The position numbers and the translations under genes were made by a program. Below the pieces are notes generated by a model. The model worked only from the letters and a program-made list of their open reading frames with translations. It was not told the origin of the DNA and ran no database searches. Positions 10,426-22,039 of a stretch of 64,000 nucleotides of DNA are shown piece after piece (the stretch's first letter is position 1; the number at the start of each line of letters is the position of its first letter). The stretch spans positions 1,896,501 to 1,960,500 of the forward strand of contig NZ_CP018194.1 of assembly GCF_001889545.1 (NCBI RefSeq). The letters are read 5' to 3'. Source of the stretch: Granulibacter bethesdensis (GTDB taxonomy: Bacteria > Pseudomonadota > Alphaproteobacteria > Acetobacterales > Acetobacteraceae).

Positions 10426-10659
10426 ATGGCCATGTCGGTTGGAGAAATCGAGGCCCTGATCAAGACGGCGCTGCCGGATGCACAGGTCACGATCGAGGAT
10501 CTGGCCGGGGATGGCGATCATTACGCCGCCACGGTCATCAGTGAGGCCTTCCGGGGCAAAAGCCGGGTGCAGCAGCATCAGATCGTCTATCAGGCCCTGC
10601 AAGGCCGGATGGGCGGTGTGCTGCATGCTCTGGCGCTCCAGACCAGCGCGCCCACCTGA
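10426..10659 (+). CDS. BolA-family protein
   Basis: The 77-residue protein has the BolA/IbaG layout: a first helix (GEIEALIKTALPDA), a central GDGDHYAATVISEAFRGKSR segment and the helix-turn region QQHQIVYQALQGRMGGVLHAL. A histidine in the DHY position and the C-terminal histidine fit [2Fe-2S] sharing with a monothiol glutaredoxin. Such a glutaredoxin is encoded 42 bases downstream, and BolA-Grx pairs are known to form mixed-ligand clusters for iron sensing and Fe-S delivery. A ribosome site (AAGGAGAG) precedes the start at 10426. Confidence 0.92.
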   Translation: MAMSVGEIEALIKTALPDAQVTIEDLAGDGDHYAATVISEAFRGKSRVQQHQIVYQALQGRMGGVLHALALQTSAPT

Positions 10660-10701
10660 AAATCCCTGTTTATTTCCTCTTTACGAGCCAAGGACGAGCC
10701 G

Positions 10702-11037
10702 ATGAGCGACACAGCCAGCCGCATTCAGGCAGATATCAATGAGAACCCGGTCATGCTCTACATGAAGGGCACGGCGATGTTTCCGCAATGCGGCTTCTCC
10801 GCCCGGGTGGCGCAGATTCTGAACCATCTTGAAGTGCCCTATAAAACTGCCAACGTGCTGGAAGATCAGGCATTGCGCGAAGGCATCAAGGCCTTCTCCA
10901 ACTGGCCGACCATTCCGCAGCTCTATATCAAGGGCGAGTTCATCGGTGGCTGCGACATTGTGATGGAAATGTTCCAGAGCGGCGAATTGCAGACCCTGCT
11001 GAGCGAAAAGGGCATCCCCCACAAGGCTGCCGCCTGA
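10702..11037 (+). CDS. grxD: Monothiol glutaredoxin, Grx4 type
   Basis: The 111-residue product carries the CGFS active site ([10 protein letters not shown]) and the glutathione-binding segments [19 protein letters not shown] of single-domain monothiol glutaredoxins. These proteins bind a glutathione-ligated [2Fe-2S] cluster as dimers or with BolA, and act in Fe-S trafficking rather than in disulfide reduction. It is paired with bolA upstream and followed by a strong terminator at 11069-11098, which closes the purine/bolA/grx run. Confidence 0.95.
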   Translation: MSDTASRIQADINENPVMLYMKGTAMFPQCGFSARVAQILNHLEVPYKTANVLEDQALREGIKAFSNWPTIPQLYIKGEFIGGCDIVMEMFQSGELQTLLSEKGIPHKAAA

Positions 11038-11068
11038 TACTGCGCAGCCAATGTATCAAGGCCTATCA

Positions 11069-11098
11069 AAAGCCGGAGCCTGTGCTCCGGCTTTTTTC
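11069..11098 (+). terminator. Rho-independent terminator after grxD
   Basis: The stem AGCCGGAGC / GCTCCGGCT has a three-to-four-base loop and is followed directly by a run of six T. It lies 32 bases after the grxD stop and touches the 3' end of the convergent nsrR gene. Confidence 0.9.
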
Positions 11099-11531
11099 AT
11101 GCGGGCCGTGCAGACCATTCATCCAGCACCATCCGGGCCATGCTCCTGTCTCTGATCAGATCGGCAATGGTATATCGGTCCAGCACAGCCAGAAAGGCGC
11201 TGACAGCCTCGGCCAGCACTGGTGGAGCGGCACAGGCCGGACGTACAGCACAGCCGGTGCAATCCACCATCTCAAAACCATCCTCGGTATGACGTACCAG
11301 CGCACCGAAATTAATGTCCTCGGGCGGTCTGCCAATACGCAAACCTCCGTTTCTCCCCCTTACCGAAGATACGAATCCGACCGATACCAGATCTTGCACA
11401 ACCTTCATCAAATGGTTGTGGGAAATGTCATAAGCTTTGGCGATCTCTGCAATTGAAACCAAACGATCCTGGCTGACACTTAGATGAAGCATCACGCGGA
11501 TCGCATAATCTGTATAGCGGGTGAACCTCAT
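11097..11531 (-). CDS. nsrR: Rrf2-family Fe-S regulator, NsrR type
   Basis: The 144-residue protein begins MRFTRYTDYAIRVMLHL, a typical NsrR winged-helix start; I chose this ATG because the six residues encoded upstream of it are not conserved in the family. The recognition helix SHNHLMKVVQDL and wing RGRNGGLRIG follow. Cysteines at 91, 94 and 100 (DCTGCAVRPAC) would hold the nitric-oxide-sensitive Fe-S cluster; the spacing between the first two is shorter than in the E. coli protein. It is divergent from the flavohaemoglobin gene hmp, its classical target. Repression of hmp that is relieved by nitric oxide is therefore the likely role. IscR or RirA are less likely given this partner. Confidence 0.85.
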   Translation of the reverse strand: MRFTRYTDYAIRVMLHLSVSQDRLVSIAEIAKAYDISHNHLMKVVQDLVSVGFVSSVRGRNGGLRIGRPPEDINFGALVRHTEDGFEMVDCTGCAVRPACAAPPVLAEAVSAFLAVLDRYTIADLIRDRSMARMVLDEWSARPA

Positions 11532-11596
11532 AGGAGTGCCTTCCCGCAAATTCGCTCCGGTTAAAAGATGTAAATATTATATATATTTTATGGACT

Positions 11597-11622
11597 AAAA
11601 AATGTACTTGATATACCTCTTT
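11597..11622. promoter_or_regulatory. Candidate NsrR operator between nsrR and hmp
   Basis: The segment AAAATGTACTTGATATACC and its continuation resembles the imperfect 11-1-11 palindrome recognised by NsrR at enterobacterial hmp (AAGATGYATTT, N, inverted). About 7 of 11 half-site positions pair. It lies about 45 bases before the hmp start. The whole 133-bp intergenic region is AT-rich, including a TATATATATTTTA stretch near 11579-11591. Confidence 0.45.
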
Positions 11623-11664
11623 TTGATCCATTTTTACCGGCTCGGCTTAGAAAGGACGCGCCAC

Positions 11665-12891
11665 ATGCCTTCACCTCTTAGGGATGCTTCCATCGCCCTT
11701 ATCAAAGCGACCATACCCGCTCTCGCTGAGCATGGCATCACTATTACCCAGACCATGTATGCCCGACTGTTCCAGAACAGGGAGATTGCCGCCCTGTTCA
11801 ATCAATCCCATCAATCCAACGGTATGCAGTCAGAGGCTCTCGCGGGCGCGATCCTTGCCTATGCCCATAATATCGACAATCTTGCGGTGCTTGGCCCAGC
11901 TGTGGAGCGTATTGCCGCAAAACATGTCGGGGCGCATATCCTGCCGGAACACTATCATTTTGTTGCCGAAGCCCTGCTGGGGGCAATCAGCGATGTGCTC
12001 GGTGATGCAGCAACGCCGGAAATTCTGGACGCATGGGGGGAGGCTTACTGGTTTCTCGCCAATGTCCTGATCAAGCGGGAAAAAGACCTGCGTGAGGCTG
12101 CTGCCCGTGCCGAGGGCGGCTGGACCGGCTGGAGACCTTTTATCGTCGCCGATAAAATCAGAGAGAGCGACTGCATCACCTCCTTTATCCTTCGCCCGGC
12201 CGATGGCGGCCCGGTGCTGTGGCATCAGCCGGGCCAGTATCTGACGATCACGCTGTCCCCTGCGGGGATTCCTCCCATGAAGCGCAACTACACCATTTCC
12301 TGTGCTCCCAATGGCAAATACTATCGCCTCACTGTCAAGCGTGAGGCGTCCGGAGGCGGAGCATCGGCTTTCCTGCACGATCAGATGAGCGTCGGTGATA
12401 CCCTGCTTGCCACCCCGCCGGCCGGTGATTTTGTGTTGCCTGAAACCCAGATGCGGCCCGTGATTCTGGTCTCCGCCGGGGTCGGACTGACACCGATGGT
12501 CAGCATGGCTGAAAGCCTTGCCGCACGTCACTGCCCGGTGCCGGTGCATTTCATTCATTGCACCCCTAACAGCAAGACACACGCCATGGGGGCCGCGCTG
12601 AATGCGCTGGCAGAGAGACATAAGGACCGCATGACAGTCACGACCTTCTATTCCCGCCCGCTTGCGACCGATGAGCAAGGTGTGGCCTATGACCAGCAGG
12701 GCAGAATCACTGCCCAGTGGCTGACGGTATGGCTGGCGGCCCATATACCTCTGATGGATGCCGATCTCTATTTATGTGGCCCCCATTCGTTTCTCCATGA
12801 CATGCTGACCGGGCTGGATGCAGCCGGTGTGCCCGCGGAAAGAATAAATCATGAGCTGTTCGGCCCCACCATCAGCCTTCAGGCCGCATAA
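11665..12891 (+). CDS. hmp: Flavohaemoglobin, nitric oxide dioxygenase
   Basis: The 408-residue cytosolic enzyme oxidises nitric oxide to nitrate with O2 and NAD(P)H. Residues 1-140 form a globin domain with Tyr32 (QTMYARLF) and the proximal haem histidine at 87 (AAKHVGAH). A ferredoxin-reductase part follows, with the FAD motif RNYTIS and the NAD motif SAGVGLTPM, ending near YLCGPHSF. I chose the ATG at 11665 because it has a GAAAGGA ribosome site and matches family starts, although the frame is open from 11602. It is divergent from nsrR and probably under its repression. Confidence 0.95.
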   Translation: MPSPLRDASIALIKATIPALAEHGITITQTMYARLFQNREIAALFNQSHQSNGMQSEALAGAILAYAHNIDNLAVLGPAVERIAAKHVGAHILPEHYHFVAEALLGAISDVLGDAATPEILDAWGEAYWFLANVLIKREKDLREAAARAEGGWTGWRPFIVADKIRESDCITSFILRPADGGPVLWHQPGQYLTITLSPAGIPPMKRNYTISCAPNGKYYRLTVKREASGGGASAFLHDQMSVGDTLLATPPAGDFVLPETQMRPVILVSAGVGLTPMVSMAESLAARHCPVPVHFIHCTPNSKTHAMGAALNALAERHKDRMTVTTFYSRPLATDEQGVAYDQQGRITAQWLTVWLAAHIPLMDADLYLCGPHSFLHDMLTGLDAAGVPAERINHELFGPTISLQAA

Positions 12892-12988
12892 CATCTGCGT
12901 GTGACGGGCATATTCACGCGGGGGAACTGCAACCAGCCAGACCCTAATGGCGCTGTCAGTCCGGGTTTTATGAACCGGAGCAACAAAC

Positions 12989-13390
12989 ATGTCCCTTTTT
13001 AACTCGATTGTAGACAAGATTGTTCACTATGCCAGCAACCTTGTCTCAGGAGCCAAAGCCGACCCCGCATCGGCCAAACCTGAGCCGGGTGAGACTTCTA
13101 CAGCCTCATCCGGCGCCGTTTCCGGAACAGGTTCTTCCCTGCAATCGGTCGATATCGGGGCTACACTCTCCCGATTGGCCGAGCAGCATGGTCAGGGTCT
13201 GAACTGGCAAAGCTCGATCGTCGATCTGCTGAAGCTTCTTGGGCTGGATTCCAGTCTGCAAGCCCGCCAGACGCTGGCCAACGAACTCAACGTCCATGCC
13301 GGAGAAGCCGGCAGTGCAGAGCAGAACATCGCCCTCCATCAGGCAGTGGTGCAGAAACTGGCCGCTCATGGCGGGAAATGGCCTGGCTGA
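12989..13390 (+). CDS. DUF3597 family protein
   Basis: The 133-residue protein has a short N-terminal helix (MSLFNSIVDKIVHYA), a low-complexity linker rich in Ser, Thr, Ala and Gly (residues about 25-52) and a C-terminal helical domain. The C-terminal part, with SLQSVDIGATLSRLAEQHGQ and NWQSSIVDLLKLLGLDSS, is the conserved DUF3597 region, which resembles LysM/PG-binding-associated small proteins of alphaproteobacteria. The function is unknown. No signal peptide is evident. The gene stands alone, 97 bases after hmp, and is followed by its own terminator. Confidence 0.85.
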   Translation: MSLFNSIVDKIVHYASNLVSGAKADPASAKPEPGETSTASSGAVSGTGSSLQSVDIGATLSRLAEQHGQGLNWQSSIVDLLKLLGLDSSLQARQTLANELNVHAGEAGSAEQNIALHQAVVQKLAAHGGKWPG

Positions 13391-13419
13391 GACGCAAGGT
13401 CACTCCTCAAACAAAATCA

Positions 13420-13454
13420 GGGCGCTGGCAGGATCTCTGCCAGCGCCCTTTTTC
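13420..13454 (+). terminator. Rho-independent terminator after the DUF3597 gene
   Basis: The stem GGGCGCTGGCA / TGCCAGCGCCC has a loop of about seven bases and is followed by TTTTT. It separates this gene from the convergent katG. Confidence 0.9.
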
Positions 13455-13482
13455 CTGCCGGGACGAAACGGAGGGAGCGTTA

Positions 13483-16019
<2,537 letters not shown>

Positions 16020-17129
16020 TCAGACTGCCTCATCCAGCGCGGCAAGGATGCTGTCACCCATCACCTGCGTGCTGACCGGTGTGAGTCCGGGGCCAACAAT
16101 ATCGGCGGTGCGCACGTTGCGGTTCAGCACCGCACTGCAAGCCTGCTCGATCAGATCGGCCTCGGCATGCATGTCGAACGAATAGCGCAACAACATGGAA
16201 AAGCTGAGAATCTGCCCCAACGGATTGGCAATGCCCTTGCCCGCGATATCCGGCGCGCTGCCATGGATCGGCTCATACAGCGCCGGACGGCGGCCATCCG
16301 CATCCCGCGCACCAAGCGTCGCGGAGGGCAGCATACCGAGGCTGCCGGTCAGCATGGAGGCGAGGTCGGAGAGAATATCGCCGAACAGATTGCCGGTCAG
16401 GATCACATCGAACTGACGCGGATTGCGCGCCAGCTGCATGGCACAGTTATCGGCCAGCATGTGGGACAGGGTAACGTCAGAATATTCGGCTGCATGCAGC
16501 TCCGTCACCACCTGACGCCAGAGCAGACCGCTTTCCATCACGTTGCATTTTTCAACGCTGGTAACACGATTATCGCGCGCACGGGCCAGATCGAACGCCA
16601 CACGGGCCACACGCTGGATTTCCGTGGTCGAATAGGTCTCTGTGTTGAAACCACGCTTCGTGCCATCCGGCAGGGTCTCGATCCCGCGCGGCTCCCCAAA
16701 GTAAACACCGCCCGTGCTTTCGCGGACAATCATGATGTCCAGACCACGCACCACATCGGCCTTCAGCGTGCTGGCATCCACCAGCGCGTCGAACACCTTG
16801 GCCGGGCGAAGATTGGCGAACAGGCCCAGCTCCGAACGCAGACGCAGAATGGCGATCTCCGGGCGCATATCGAAGCCGAGCTTGTCCCATTGCGGACCAC
16901 CGACGGAGCCAAACAGAACGGCATCGGCAGCTTTCGCGGCAGCCAGCGTTTCATCGGCCAGTGGCGTGCCCTGTGCGTCGATCGCAGCGCCACCGACCAG
17001 ACCTTCAGACAGATCGAAGCGGATACCGCGCTTCGCTTCCAGCCAGTCGATGATACGCCTTACCTGCTGCATCACTTCCGGGCCGACACCGTCACCGGGC
17101 AGCAGCAGCAACTTACGGGCAGTCGTCAT
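16020..17129 (-). CDS. leuB: 3-isopropylmalate dehydrogenase
   Basis: LeuB oxidatively decarboxylates 3-isopropylmalate with NAD to give 2-oxoisocaproate, the last specific step before transamination to leucine. The 369-residue product shows the start [14 protein letters not shown], the substrate arginine region [14 protein letters not shown], the metal-site segment [17 protein letters not shown] and the NAD-side motif [19 protein letters not shown] chose the ATG at 17129, which has a GAAGGA ribosome site; an upstream extension to 17210 is not conserved in type. It lies 81 bases after leuD and ends at a terminator. Confidence 0.96.
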   Translation of the reverse strand: MTTARKLLLLPGDGVGPEVMQQVRRIIDWLEAKRGIRFDLSEGLVGGAAIDAQGTPLADETLAAAKAADAVLFGSVGGPQWDKLGFDMRPEIAILRLRSELGLFANLRPAKVFDALVDASTLKADVVRGLDIMIVRESTGGVYFGEPRGIETLPDGTKRGFNTETYSTTEIQRVARVAFDLARARDNRVTSVEKCNVMESGLLWRQVVTELHAAEYSDVTLSHMLADNCAMQLARNPRQFDVILTGNLFGDILSDLASMLTGSLGMLPSATLGARDADGRRPALYEPIHGSAPDIAGKGIANPLGQILSFSMLLRYSFDMHAEADLIEQACSAVLNRNVRTADIVGPGLTPVSTQVMGDSILAALDEAV

Positions 17130-17210
17130 GTGATCCGTCCTTCGCAAAAGCGCCCGCTTTCGAAAAAGCGGGGCGCAATCAGCAGTAAACTCGTATGAAG
17201 CAGCCGGCAC

Positions 17211-17837
17211 TCAGTTGGCAGGCAGCGTGATGCGGGGAAACCAGGGCTGGGTCACGGTCCGGTTTTCCTCGAACCGGTCGATCGCCTCACGGCGTTGCAG
17301 GGTCTGGCCGATATCATCCAGACCATTCAGCAACAGATGGCGGCGGAAAGGATCAATCTCGAACGGAATTTCCTCCCCGTTCGGACGCACCACCACCTGA
17401 CGCTCCAGATCGATGGTCAGGCGGGAATTGGCGCCATTTCCGGCATCATCCATCAGGCGATCACAGATATCGCGTGGCAGACGGATCGGCAGAATCCCGT
17501 TCTTGAAGCTGTTATTATAGAAAATATCAGCAAAATCAGGCGCAATGACACAACGGATGCCAAAATCGAGCAGCGCCCACGGTGCATGCTCGCGGGAGGA
17601 GCCGCAGCCGAAATTCTCATGCGTGACCAGAATCTGCGCCTGACGGTAAGGCTCCCGGTTCAGTACGAAATCAGGATTCTCCTGACCATCGGTGTAGCGC
17701 ATCGCATCGAACAGATGCTCGCCGAGGCCGGTGCGCTTGATGGTTTTCAGAAAGCGGGCCGGAATGATCTTGTCGGTATCGACATTGGCGATCGGCAGCG
17801 GTGCGGCAATGGCCGTCAGGACGGTGAACTTGTCCAT
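17211..17837 (-). CDS. leuD: Isopropylmalate isomerase small subunit
   Basis: LeuD supplies the swivelling substrate domain of isopropylmalate isomerase together with LeuC. The 208-residue product contains [18 protein letters not shown] near the N-terminus and [16 protein letters not shown], the conserved serine-arginine loop of the aconitase swivel domain. Its ATG shares one base with the leuC stop, so translation is coupled. Length is normal for the bacterial small subunit. Confidence 0.96.
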   Translation of the reverse strand: MDKFTVLTAIAAPLPIANVDTDKIIPARFLKTIKRTGLGEHLFDAMRYTDGQENPDFVLNREPYRQAQILVTHENFGCGSSREHAPWALLDFGIRCVIAPDFADIFYNNSFKNGILPIRLPRDICDRLMDDAGNGANSRLTIDLERQVVVRPNGEEIPFEIDPFRRHLLLNGLDDIGQTLQRREAIDRFEENRTVTQPWFPRITLPAN

Positions 17838-19252
17838 CAGACGGTCTCCTCGACAGTCAGGGTTCTTACATCGGTCAGCCGACCGGTGACAGCCGCCGCC
17901 GCCGCCATGGCGGGAGACAACAGATGGGTGCGTCCACCCGGCCCCTGCCGCCCCTCGAAATTACGGTTGGAGGTGCTGGCGCAACGCTGGCCCGGCGTCA
18001 GCTTGTCCGGATTCATGCCCAGACACATGGAGCAGCCCGGCTCCCGCCACTCGAAACCGGCATCAAGGAAAATCCGGTCCAGCCCTTCCTGTTCGGCCTG
18101 CTGCCGCACGATGCCGGAGCCAGGGACAACCAGCGCCCGCACACCGTCCGCCACATGACGACCACGGGCAATAGCGGCGGCGGAACGCAGATCCTCGATC
18201 CGGCTGTTAGTACAGCTGCCGATGAACACGACATCGACCGGCAGATCAGCGATAGGCGCACCGGGCTTCAGATCCATATAGTCGAGCATGCGGCGCATCT
18301 GGGTGCGGCGCGCTTCATCGGTCGCACGGTCAGGGTCAGGCACCATGCCGTCAATACGCACCACGTCTTCCGGGCTGGTGCCCCATGTGACCATCGGCAC
18401 GATCTCGGAGGCTTCCAGCACCACGACGCGATCGTAATGCGCGCCTTCATCACTGGCCAGAGAGCGCCAGTATTCCACCGCACGGTCGAAATCCTCGCCC
18501 TGCGGCGCAAAGGGACGGCCACGCAGCCATTCAAAGGTCACGTCATCAGGCGCCACCAGACCGGCACGGGCACCGGCCTCGATCGACATGTTGCAGATGG
18601 TCATGCGGCCAGCCATATCCAGCGCCCGCACCGCCTCCCCGGCATATTCGATCACGTGGCCATTGCCCCCCGCCGTGCCGATCTTGCCGATGATCGCCAG
18701 AATCATGTCCTTCGCGGTCGTGCCGGGCGGCATCCTGCCCCGCACCTCGACCAGCATGTTCTTCGCAGGCTTCTGCAACAGGGTCTGGGTGGCCAGCACA
18801 TGCTCCACCTCACTGGTGCCGATGCCGAAAGCCAGTGCGCCCAGCGCGCCATGAGTGGAGGTGTGGCTGTCACCGCAAACGATGGTAAAGCCCGGCAAAG
18901 AAATGCCCTGCTCCGGCCCTACCACATGGACGATACCCTGCCGCACATCCAGCAGATCAAAATAGGGCACGCCAAATTCGGCAACATTCTTCTGAAGCGT
19001 CTCGACCTGCAAACGGCTTTCCGGCTCCTGAATACCGGCGCGGCGGTCACTGGTGGGAACGTTGTGATCGACCACGGCAATGGTGGCATCCGGACGGCGC
19101 ACCGGACGGCCAGCCATACGAAGCCCCTCGAACGCCTGCGGCGACGTCACTTCATGCACAAGGTGACGGTCGATATAGAGGATGCAGGTGCCATCCTCCA
19201 GACGATCCACCACGTGGGCATCCCAGATCTTGTCGAACAGCGTCCGCTTCAT
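17837..19252 (-). CDS. leuC: Isopropylmalate isomerase large subunit
   Basis: LeuC is the [4Fe-4S] aconitase-type subunit that interconverts 2- and 3-isopropylmalate. The 471-residue product has the cluster ligands in the segments [11 protein letters not shown] and [10 protein letters not shown], and the early motif [19 protein letters not shown]. It is the first gene of leuC-leuD-leuB on the minus strand. A possible leader/terminator structure lies about 115 bases upstream of its start. Confidence 0.97.
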   Translation of the reverse strand: MKRTLFDKIWDAHVVDRLEDGTCILYIDRHLVHEVTSPQAFEGLRMAGRPVRRPDATIAVVDHNVPTSDRRAGIQEPESRLQVETLQKNVAEFGVPYFDLLDVRQGIVHVVGPEQGISLPGFTIVCGDSHTSTHGALGALAFGIGTSEVEHVLATQTLLQKPAKNMLVEVRGRMPPGTTAKDMILAIIGKIGTAGGNGHVIEYAGEAVRALDMAGRMTICNMSIEAGARAGLVAPDDVTFEWLRGRPFAPQGEDFDRAVEYWRSLASDEGAHYDRVVVLEASEIVPMVTWGTSPEDVVRIDGMVPDPDRATDEARRTQMRRMLDYMDLKPGAPIADLPVDVVFIGSCTNSRIEDLRSAAAIARGRHVADGVRALVVPGSGIVRQQAEQEGLDRIFLDAGFEWREPGCSMCLGMNPDKLTPGQRCASTSNRNFEGRQGPGGRTHLLSPAMAAAAAVTGRLTDVRTLTVEETV

Positions 19253-19603
19253 GCGAGCCTCCGGTCAGGGTGGCCGAACCACGATCCGGCACATCCCGAA
19301 TAAGCACATCGCCCCGTTCCGGCGGACAGTGTCCACCAACGGAGCATTTCATCAACAGCGCCTGAATAAAAGGGGACACAGCCCGCGCGCTGCAACCGCC
19401 GGATCGTGTCCCCTCTTCAGCGTTTCCGTCATGGCAGCACGAAAGGACGCGGCATGACGTGGCACAGTCTCATGGCAAGACCCCCGCCTTGCCATGTCCG
19501 GCCATCCGTCATGCACCGCCTCATTCCGGGCCGCCCATCCAGACAATCTCCGCATCCCGTCTCCATCACCCGGCGAAACCGGGAATGGAAGCAGGCGAGC
19601 CGA
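19253..19603. other. Intergenic region between rplS and leuC
   Basis: This 351-bp stretch lies between two minus-strand operons. It contains the hairpin at 19368-19414. It also contains a possible 26-codon minus-strand frame at 19352-19432, whose last third overlaps the hairpin and ends in CPLLFRRC. No other gene-like content was seen. Confidence 0.5.
19368..19414 (-). terminator. Terminator-like hairpin between rplS and leuC (terminator or attenuator)
   Basis: On the minus strand AGGGGACAC pairs with GTGTCCCCT across a loop of about 28 bases and is followed by TTTTATT. It could end the rpsP-rplS transcript, although it is 190 bases past rplS, or act as an attenuator in the leuC leader. The large loop makes the call moderate. 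Confidence 0.55.
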
Positions 19604-19993
19604 TTACTCGGCGGCTGCGGTTTCGGTCGTGGTGGTGCGCGCCTTTTCGGCGATACGGGCAGACTTGCCGGAACGGCCACGCAGGTAATACAGCTTCGCA
19701 CGGCGCACATCGCCGCGACGCACCACCTGAATTTCCGCGATGGTGGGGGAGTACAGCGGGAACACGCGTTCCACACCCTCGCCATAGCTGATCTTGCGGA
19801 TGGTGAAGTTGCTGTTCACACCGCGGTTCGAACGGGCGATGCACACGCCTTCGAACGCCTGGGTGCGGGTACGCTCACCTTCAACGACCTTCACGAGCAC
19901 GCGCAGCGTGTCGCCGGGCACGAATTCGGGAACGGGACGTTCGCTGACGAGACGGGCAATCTGTTCCGCCTCGAAGGTCTGGATGATGTTCAT
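19604..19993 (-). CDS. rplS: Ribosomal protein bL19
   Basis: bL19 sits at the 30S-50S interface of the ribosome. The 129-residue product begins [15 protein letters not shown] and has the family segments [40 protein letters not shown] and [17 protein letters not shown], with an acidic/Thr-rich tail. I chose the ATG at 19993, which has an AGAGAAGGATCC-type ribosome site; an upstream in-frame start is too long. It is the last gene of the rpsP-rimM-trmD-rplS operon, 28 bases after trmD. Confidence 0.97.
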   Translation of the reverse strand: MNIIQTFEAEQIARLVSERPVPEFVPGDTLRVLVKVVEGERTRTQAFEGVCIARSNRGVNSNFTIRKISYGEGVERVFPLYSPTIAEIQVVRRGDVRRAKLYYLRGRSGKSARIAEKARTTTTETAAAE

Positions 19994-20021
19994 GACTTGG
20001 ATCCTTCTCTGGATGCGGTGA

Positions 20022-20819
20022 TTAGGGCGAGCCGCCACCGCGCGCAACATTATCTTCAGGATAAGAGGCATGTGGCGATGCGGCATCGCCCAGCCGGTAA
20101 GCCGTCCATAAATCCGGGCGCCGTTCCCTGGTCACAGTTTCCGCCTGACGTTGCCGCCATGCGGCGACTTCGGCATGGTGACCGGAGAGCAGGACATCAG
20201 GCACGCGCCGTCCCTGCCATTCGGCGGGTCTGGTGTAATGCGGATACTCCAGCAATCCGGCGGAGAAGCTTTCCTCCTCCGCACTGCTGGCGGCCCCCAT
20301 CACACCGGGCAACAGGCGGATACAGGCATCGAGCAGCACCAGCGCCGCAGGCTCACCGCCCGACAGCACATAGTCGCCGATACTGACCTCCTCTGCCGCA
20401 TGGGCATCGAGGACGCGCTGGTCGATCCCCTCATAACGACCGCAGAGCAGGATGCAGCCCGGCCCGGAGGCCAGAGCACGCACCCGCGCCTGCGTCAGGG
20501 GACGTCCACGCGGGGTCATGCACAGAAAGGGACGCTCATCCCCCTCCGTCCTGACCGCCGAGAGCGCGGCATCCAGCACATCCGGCCGCATGACCATGCC
20601 CGCACCACCGCCGAAAGGCGTATCGTCCACCGTCCGATGCCGGTCTGGCGCATGGGCGCGGATATCCTCCGCATGCAGCGCCCACACCCCGTCCCGCAAT
20701 GCCCGCCCGGCCAGAGACAGGCCGAGAGAGCCGGGAAACATCTCCGGAAACAGCGTCAGCACGCTGGCCTGCCAGGGAGAGGAAGGCAAAGCTTCATGAT
20801 GAGAGGAAACTGCGCTCAT
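20022..20819 (-). CDS. trmD: tRNA (guanine37-N1)-methyltransferase
   Basis: TrmD methylates G37 next to the anticodon of tRNAs reading CNN codons, using S-adenosylmethionine. The 265-residue SPOUT protein has the N-terminal segment [11 protein letters not shown], the [13 protein letters not shown] motif, and the trefoil-knot segments [11 protein letters not shown] and [15 protein letters not shown]. Its start overlaps the rimM stop by four bases (ATGA). The C-terminal DNA/tRNA-binding helices and a glycine-rich tail close the protein. Confidence 0.97.
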   Translation of the reverse strand: MSAVSSHHEALPSSPWQASVLTLFPEMFPGSLGLSLAGRALRDGVWALHAEDIRAHAPDRHRTVDDTPFGGGAGMVMRPDVLDAALSAVRTEGDERPFLCMTPRGRPLTQARVRALASGPGCILLCGRYEGIDQRVLDAHAAEEVSIGDYVLSGGEPAALVLLDACIRLLPGVMGAASSAEEESFSAGLLEYPHYTRPAEWQGRRVPDVLLSGHHAEVAAWRQRQAETVTRERRPDLWTAYRLGDAASPHASYPEDNVARGGGSP

Positions 20820-21388
20820 GCCGCCTCTCCCCCATCATCGCGACCCTGCTCCCGCCCCTGCTCATTCTGGCCGAATTCCGGAGCGTTTTCTTCCCGCGGC
20901 GGGTCGATCAGCACCCGACCGGCGGCAAGATCCACCACCGGCACGGCTGCCCGCGTAAACGGCACCAGCATGGAGGCCCCGCCGGAACGGGTGATCTCCA
21001 GGCTCGCGCCCGCACCGTAATCATGCACCTGCGCAACCTGACCCAACAGCGTCTCATCCGACACCAGACGGGCCTCCAGACCGATGAGATCGACGAGGTA
21101 AAAATCATCCTCATCCTCCACCGGCGGCAAGGCGTCGCGGGTAATGAAAAGACGCGTGTTGGTCAGACGCTCCGCCGCGGAACGATCCTGCACCGGCACA
21201 CCGTCAATGGTGATGCTGGCCAGCCCGTCCGCGCGCCAGTCCAGCATAATATGCCGCCCGGCCTCGTCACGCAGCGAGCCATACGCGGTCAGATCATCAG
21301 GATCGGCCGTGTGGCTGACAACATGCACCAGACCGCGCACCCCGTGGGGGCGACCGATCACGCCCAGCAGGATGAGATCGCGCGACAT
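20816..21388 (-). CDS. rimM: 16S rRNA processing protein RimM
   Basis: RimM assists maturation of the 30S head domain and binds uS19. The 190-residue product starts [17 protein letters not shown], the usual N-terminal beta-barrel motif, and has a C-terminal PRC-barrel half with [12 protein letters not shown] and [18 protein letters not shown]. An acidic/glutamine-rich tail (about residues 172-190) is extra. It lies 37 bases after rpsP and is coupled to trmD. Confidence 0.95.
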   Translation of the reverse strand: MSRDLILLGVIGRPHGVRGLVHVVSHTADPDDLTAYGSLRDEAGRHIMLDWRADGLASITIDGVPVQDRSAAERLTNTRLFITRDALPPVEDEDDFYLVDLIGLEARLVSDETLLGQVAQVHDYGAGASLEITRSGGASMLVPFTRAAVPVVDLAAGRVLIDPPREENAPEFGQNEQGREQGRDDGGEAA

Positions 21389-21425
21389 TCGGACAAACCG
21401 GATTTAAAAGGACGGACGAACCGGA

Positions 21426-21770
21426 TCAGGAAGCGGCGGCAGCCGCGGCGGCCTTCGCACGTTCCTGCGCCTTCTTCTTCGGCGCGGACTGCTTCGGCTG
21501 CTCGTTCCAGGTCGGCATCTTGGTCAGACCGGCCTTACCCAGGAAACGGGCAACGCGGTCAGTGGCGATGGCGCCCTCGGTCAGCCAGTGCATGATGCGA
21601 TCCTCGAACAGACGGACGCGCTCGGCATGCTCGGCGGGGAGCATCGGGTTATAGCTGCCCAGCTTCTCGATGAAGCGGCCATCGCGCGGGGCGCGGCTGT
21701 CGGCAACGACAATATGGTAGTACGGACGCTTCTTGGCGCCGGCACGGGCAAGGCGAATCTTGAGGCCCAT
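21426..21770 (-). CDS. rpsP: Ribosomal protein bS16
   Basis: bS16 is a primary-stage 30S assembly protein. The 114-residue product begins [20 protein letters not shown] and continues [22 protein letters not shown], both diagnostic. It has a C-terminal extension rich in Lys, Ala and Glu (about residues 86-114), common in alphaproteobacteria. It is the first gene of the rpsP operon. The ffh gene, often upstream elsewhere, is not present here. Confidence 0.97.
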   Translation of the reverse strand: MGLKIRLARAGAKKRPYYHIVVADSRAPRDGRFIEKLGSYNPMLPAEHAERVRLFEDRIMHWLTEGAIATDRVARFLGKAGLTKMPTWNEQPKQSAPKKKAQERAKAAAAAAAS

Positions 21771-21871
21771 CGGGTCACTCCCACGTGGCTCTGAACTGCA
21801 TCCAAACGAAAACGCGCCGCTGCGCGAACCCTCGCGGAGCGGCGGTGCCCAATTCGGACAATCGGTACGCC

Positions 21872-21900
21872 TTCTAACGGAACAGATCGGCGCAGGTCAA
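21872..21900 (-). promoter_or_regulatory. Candidate promoter of the rpsP operon
   Basis: On the minus strand TTGACC (21900-21895), a 17-base spacer and TTAGAA (21877-21872) form a reasonable sigma-70-type promoter about 100 bases upstream of rpsP. Confidence 0.5.
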
Positions 21901-22039
21901 GGAAAGCTGCCAACCTCGCTCCGCGCTTCATGCAAGGCGGTCATGAGCCTCCGTACCACCAGTGTCCAGAACGACCCGTTTATATATTGTTTCAGGCAAC
22001 GAATATCCTGATCTTACCACACAGCAAGGGGGCAGCCGC

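Noticed and set aside
18013-19303. Plus-strand frames opposite leuC (17924-19303) and smaller ones
   Set aside because: Antisense shadows of leuC with no family features.
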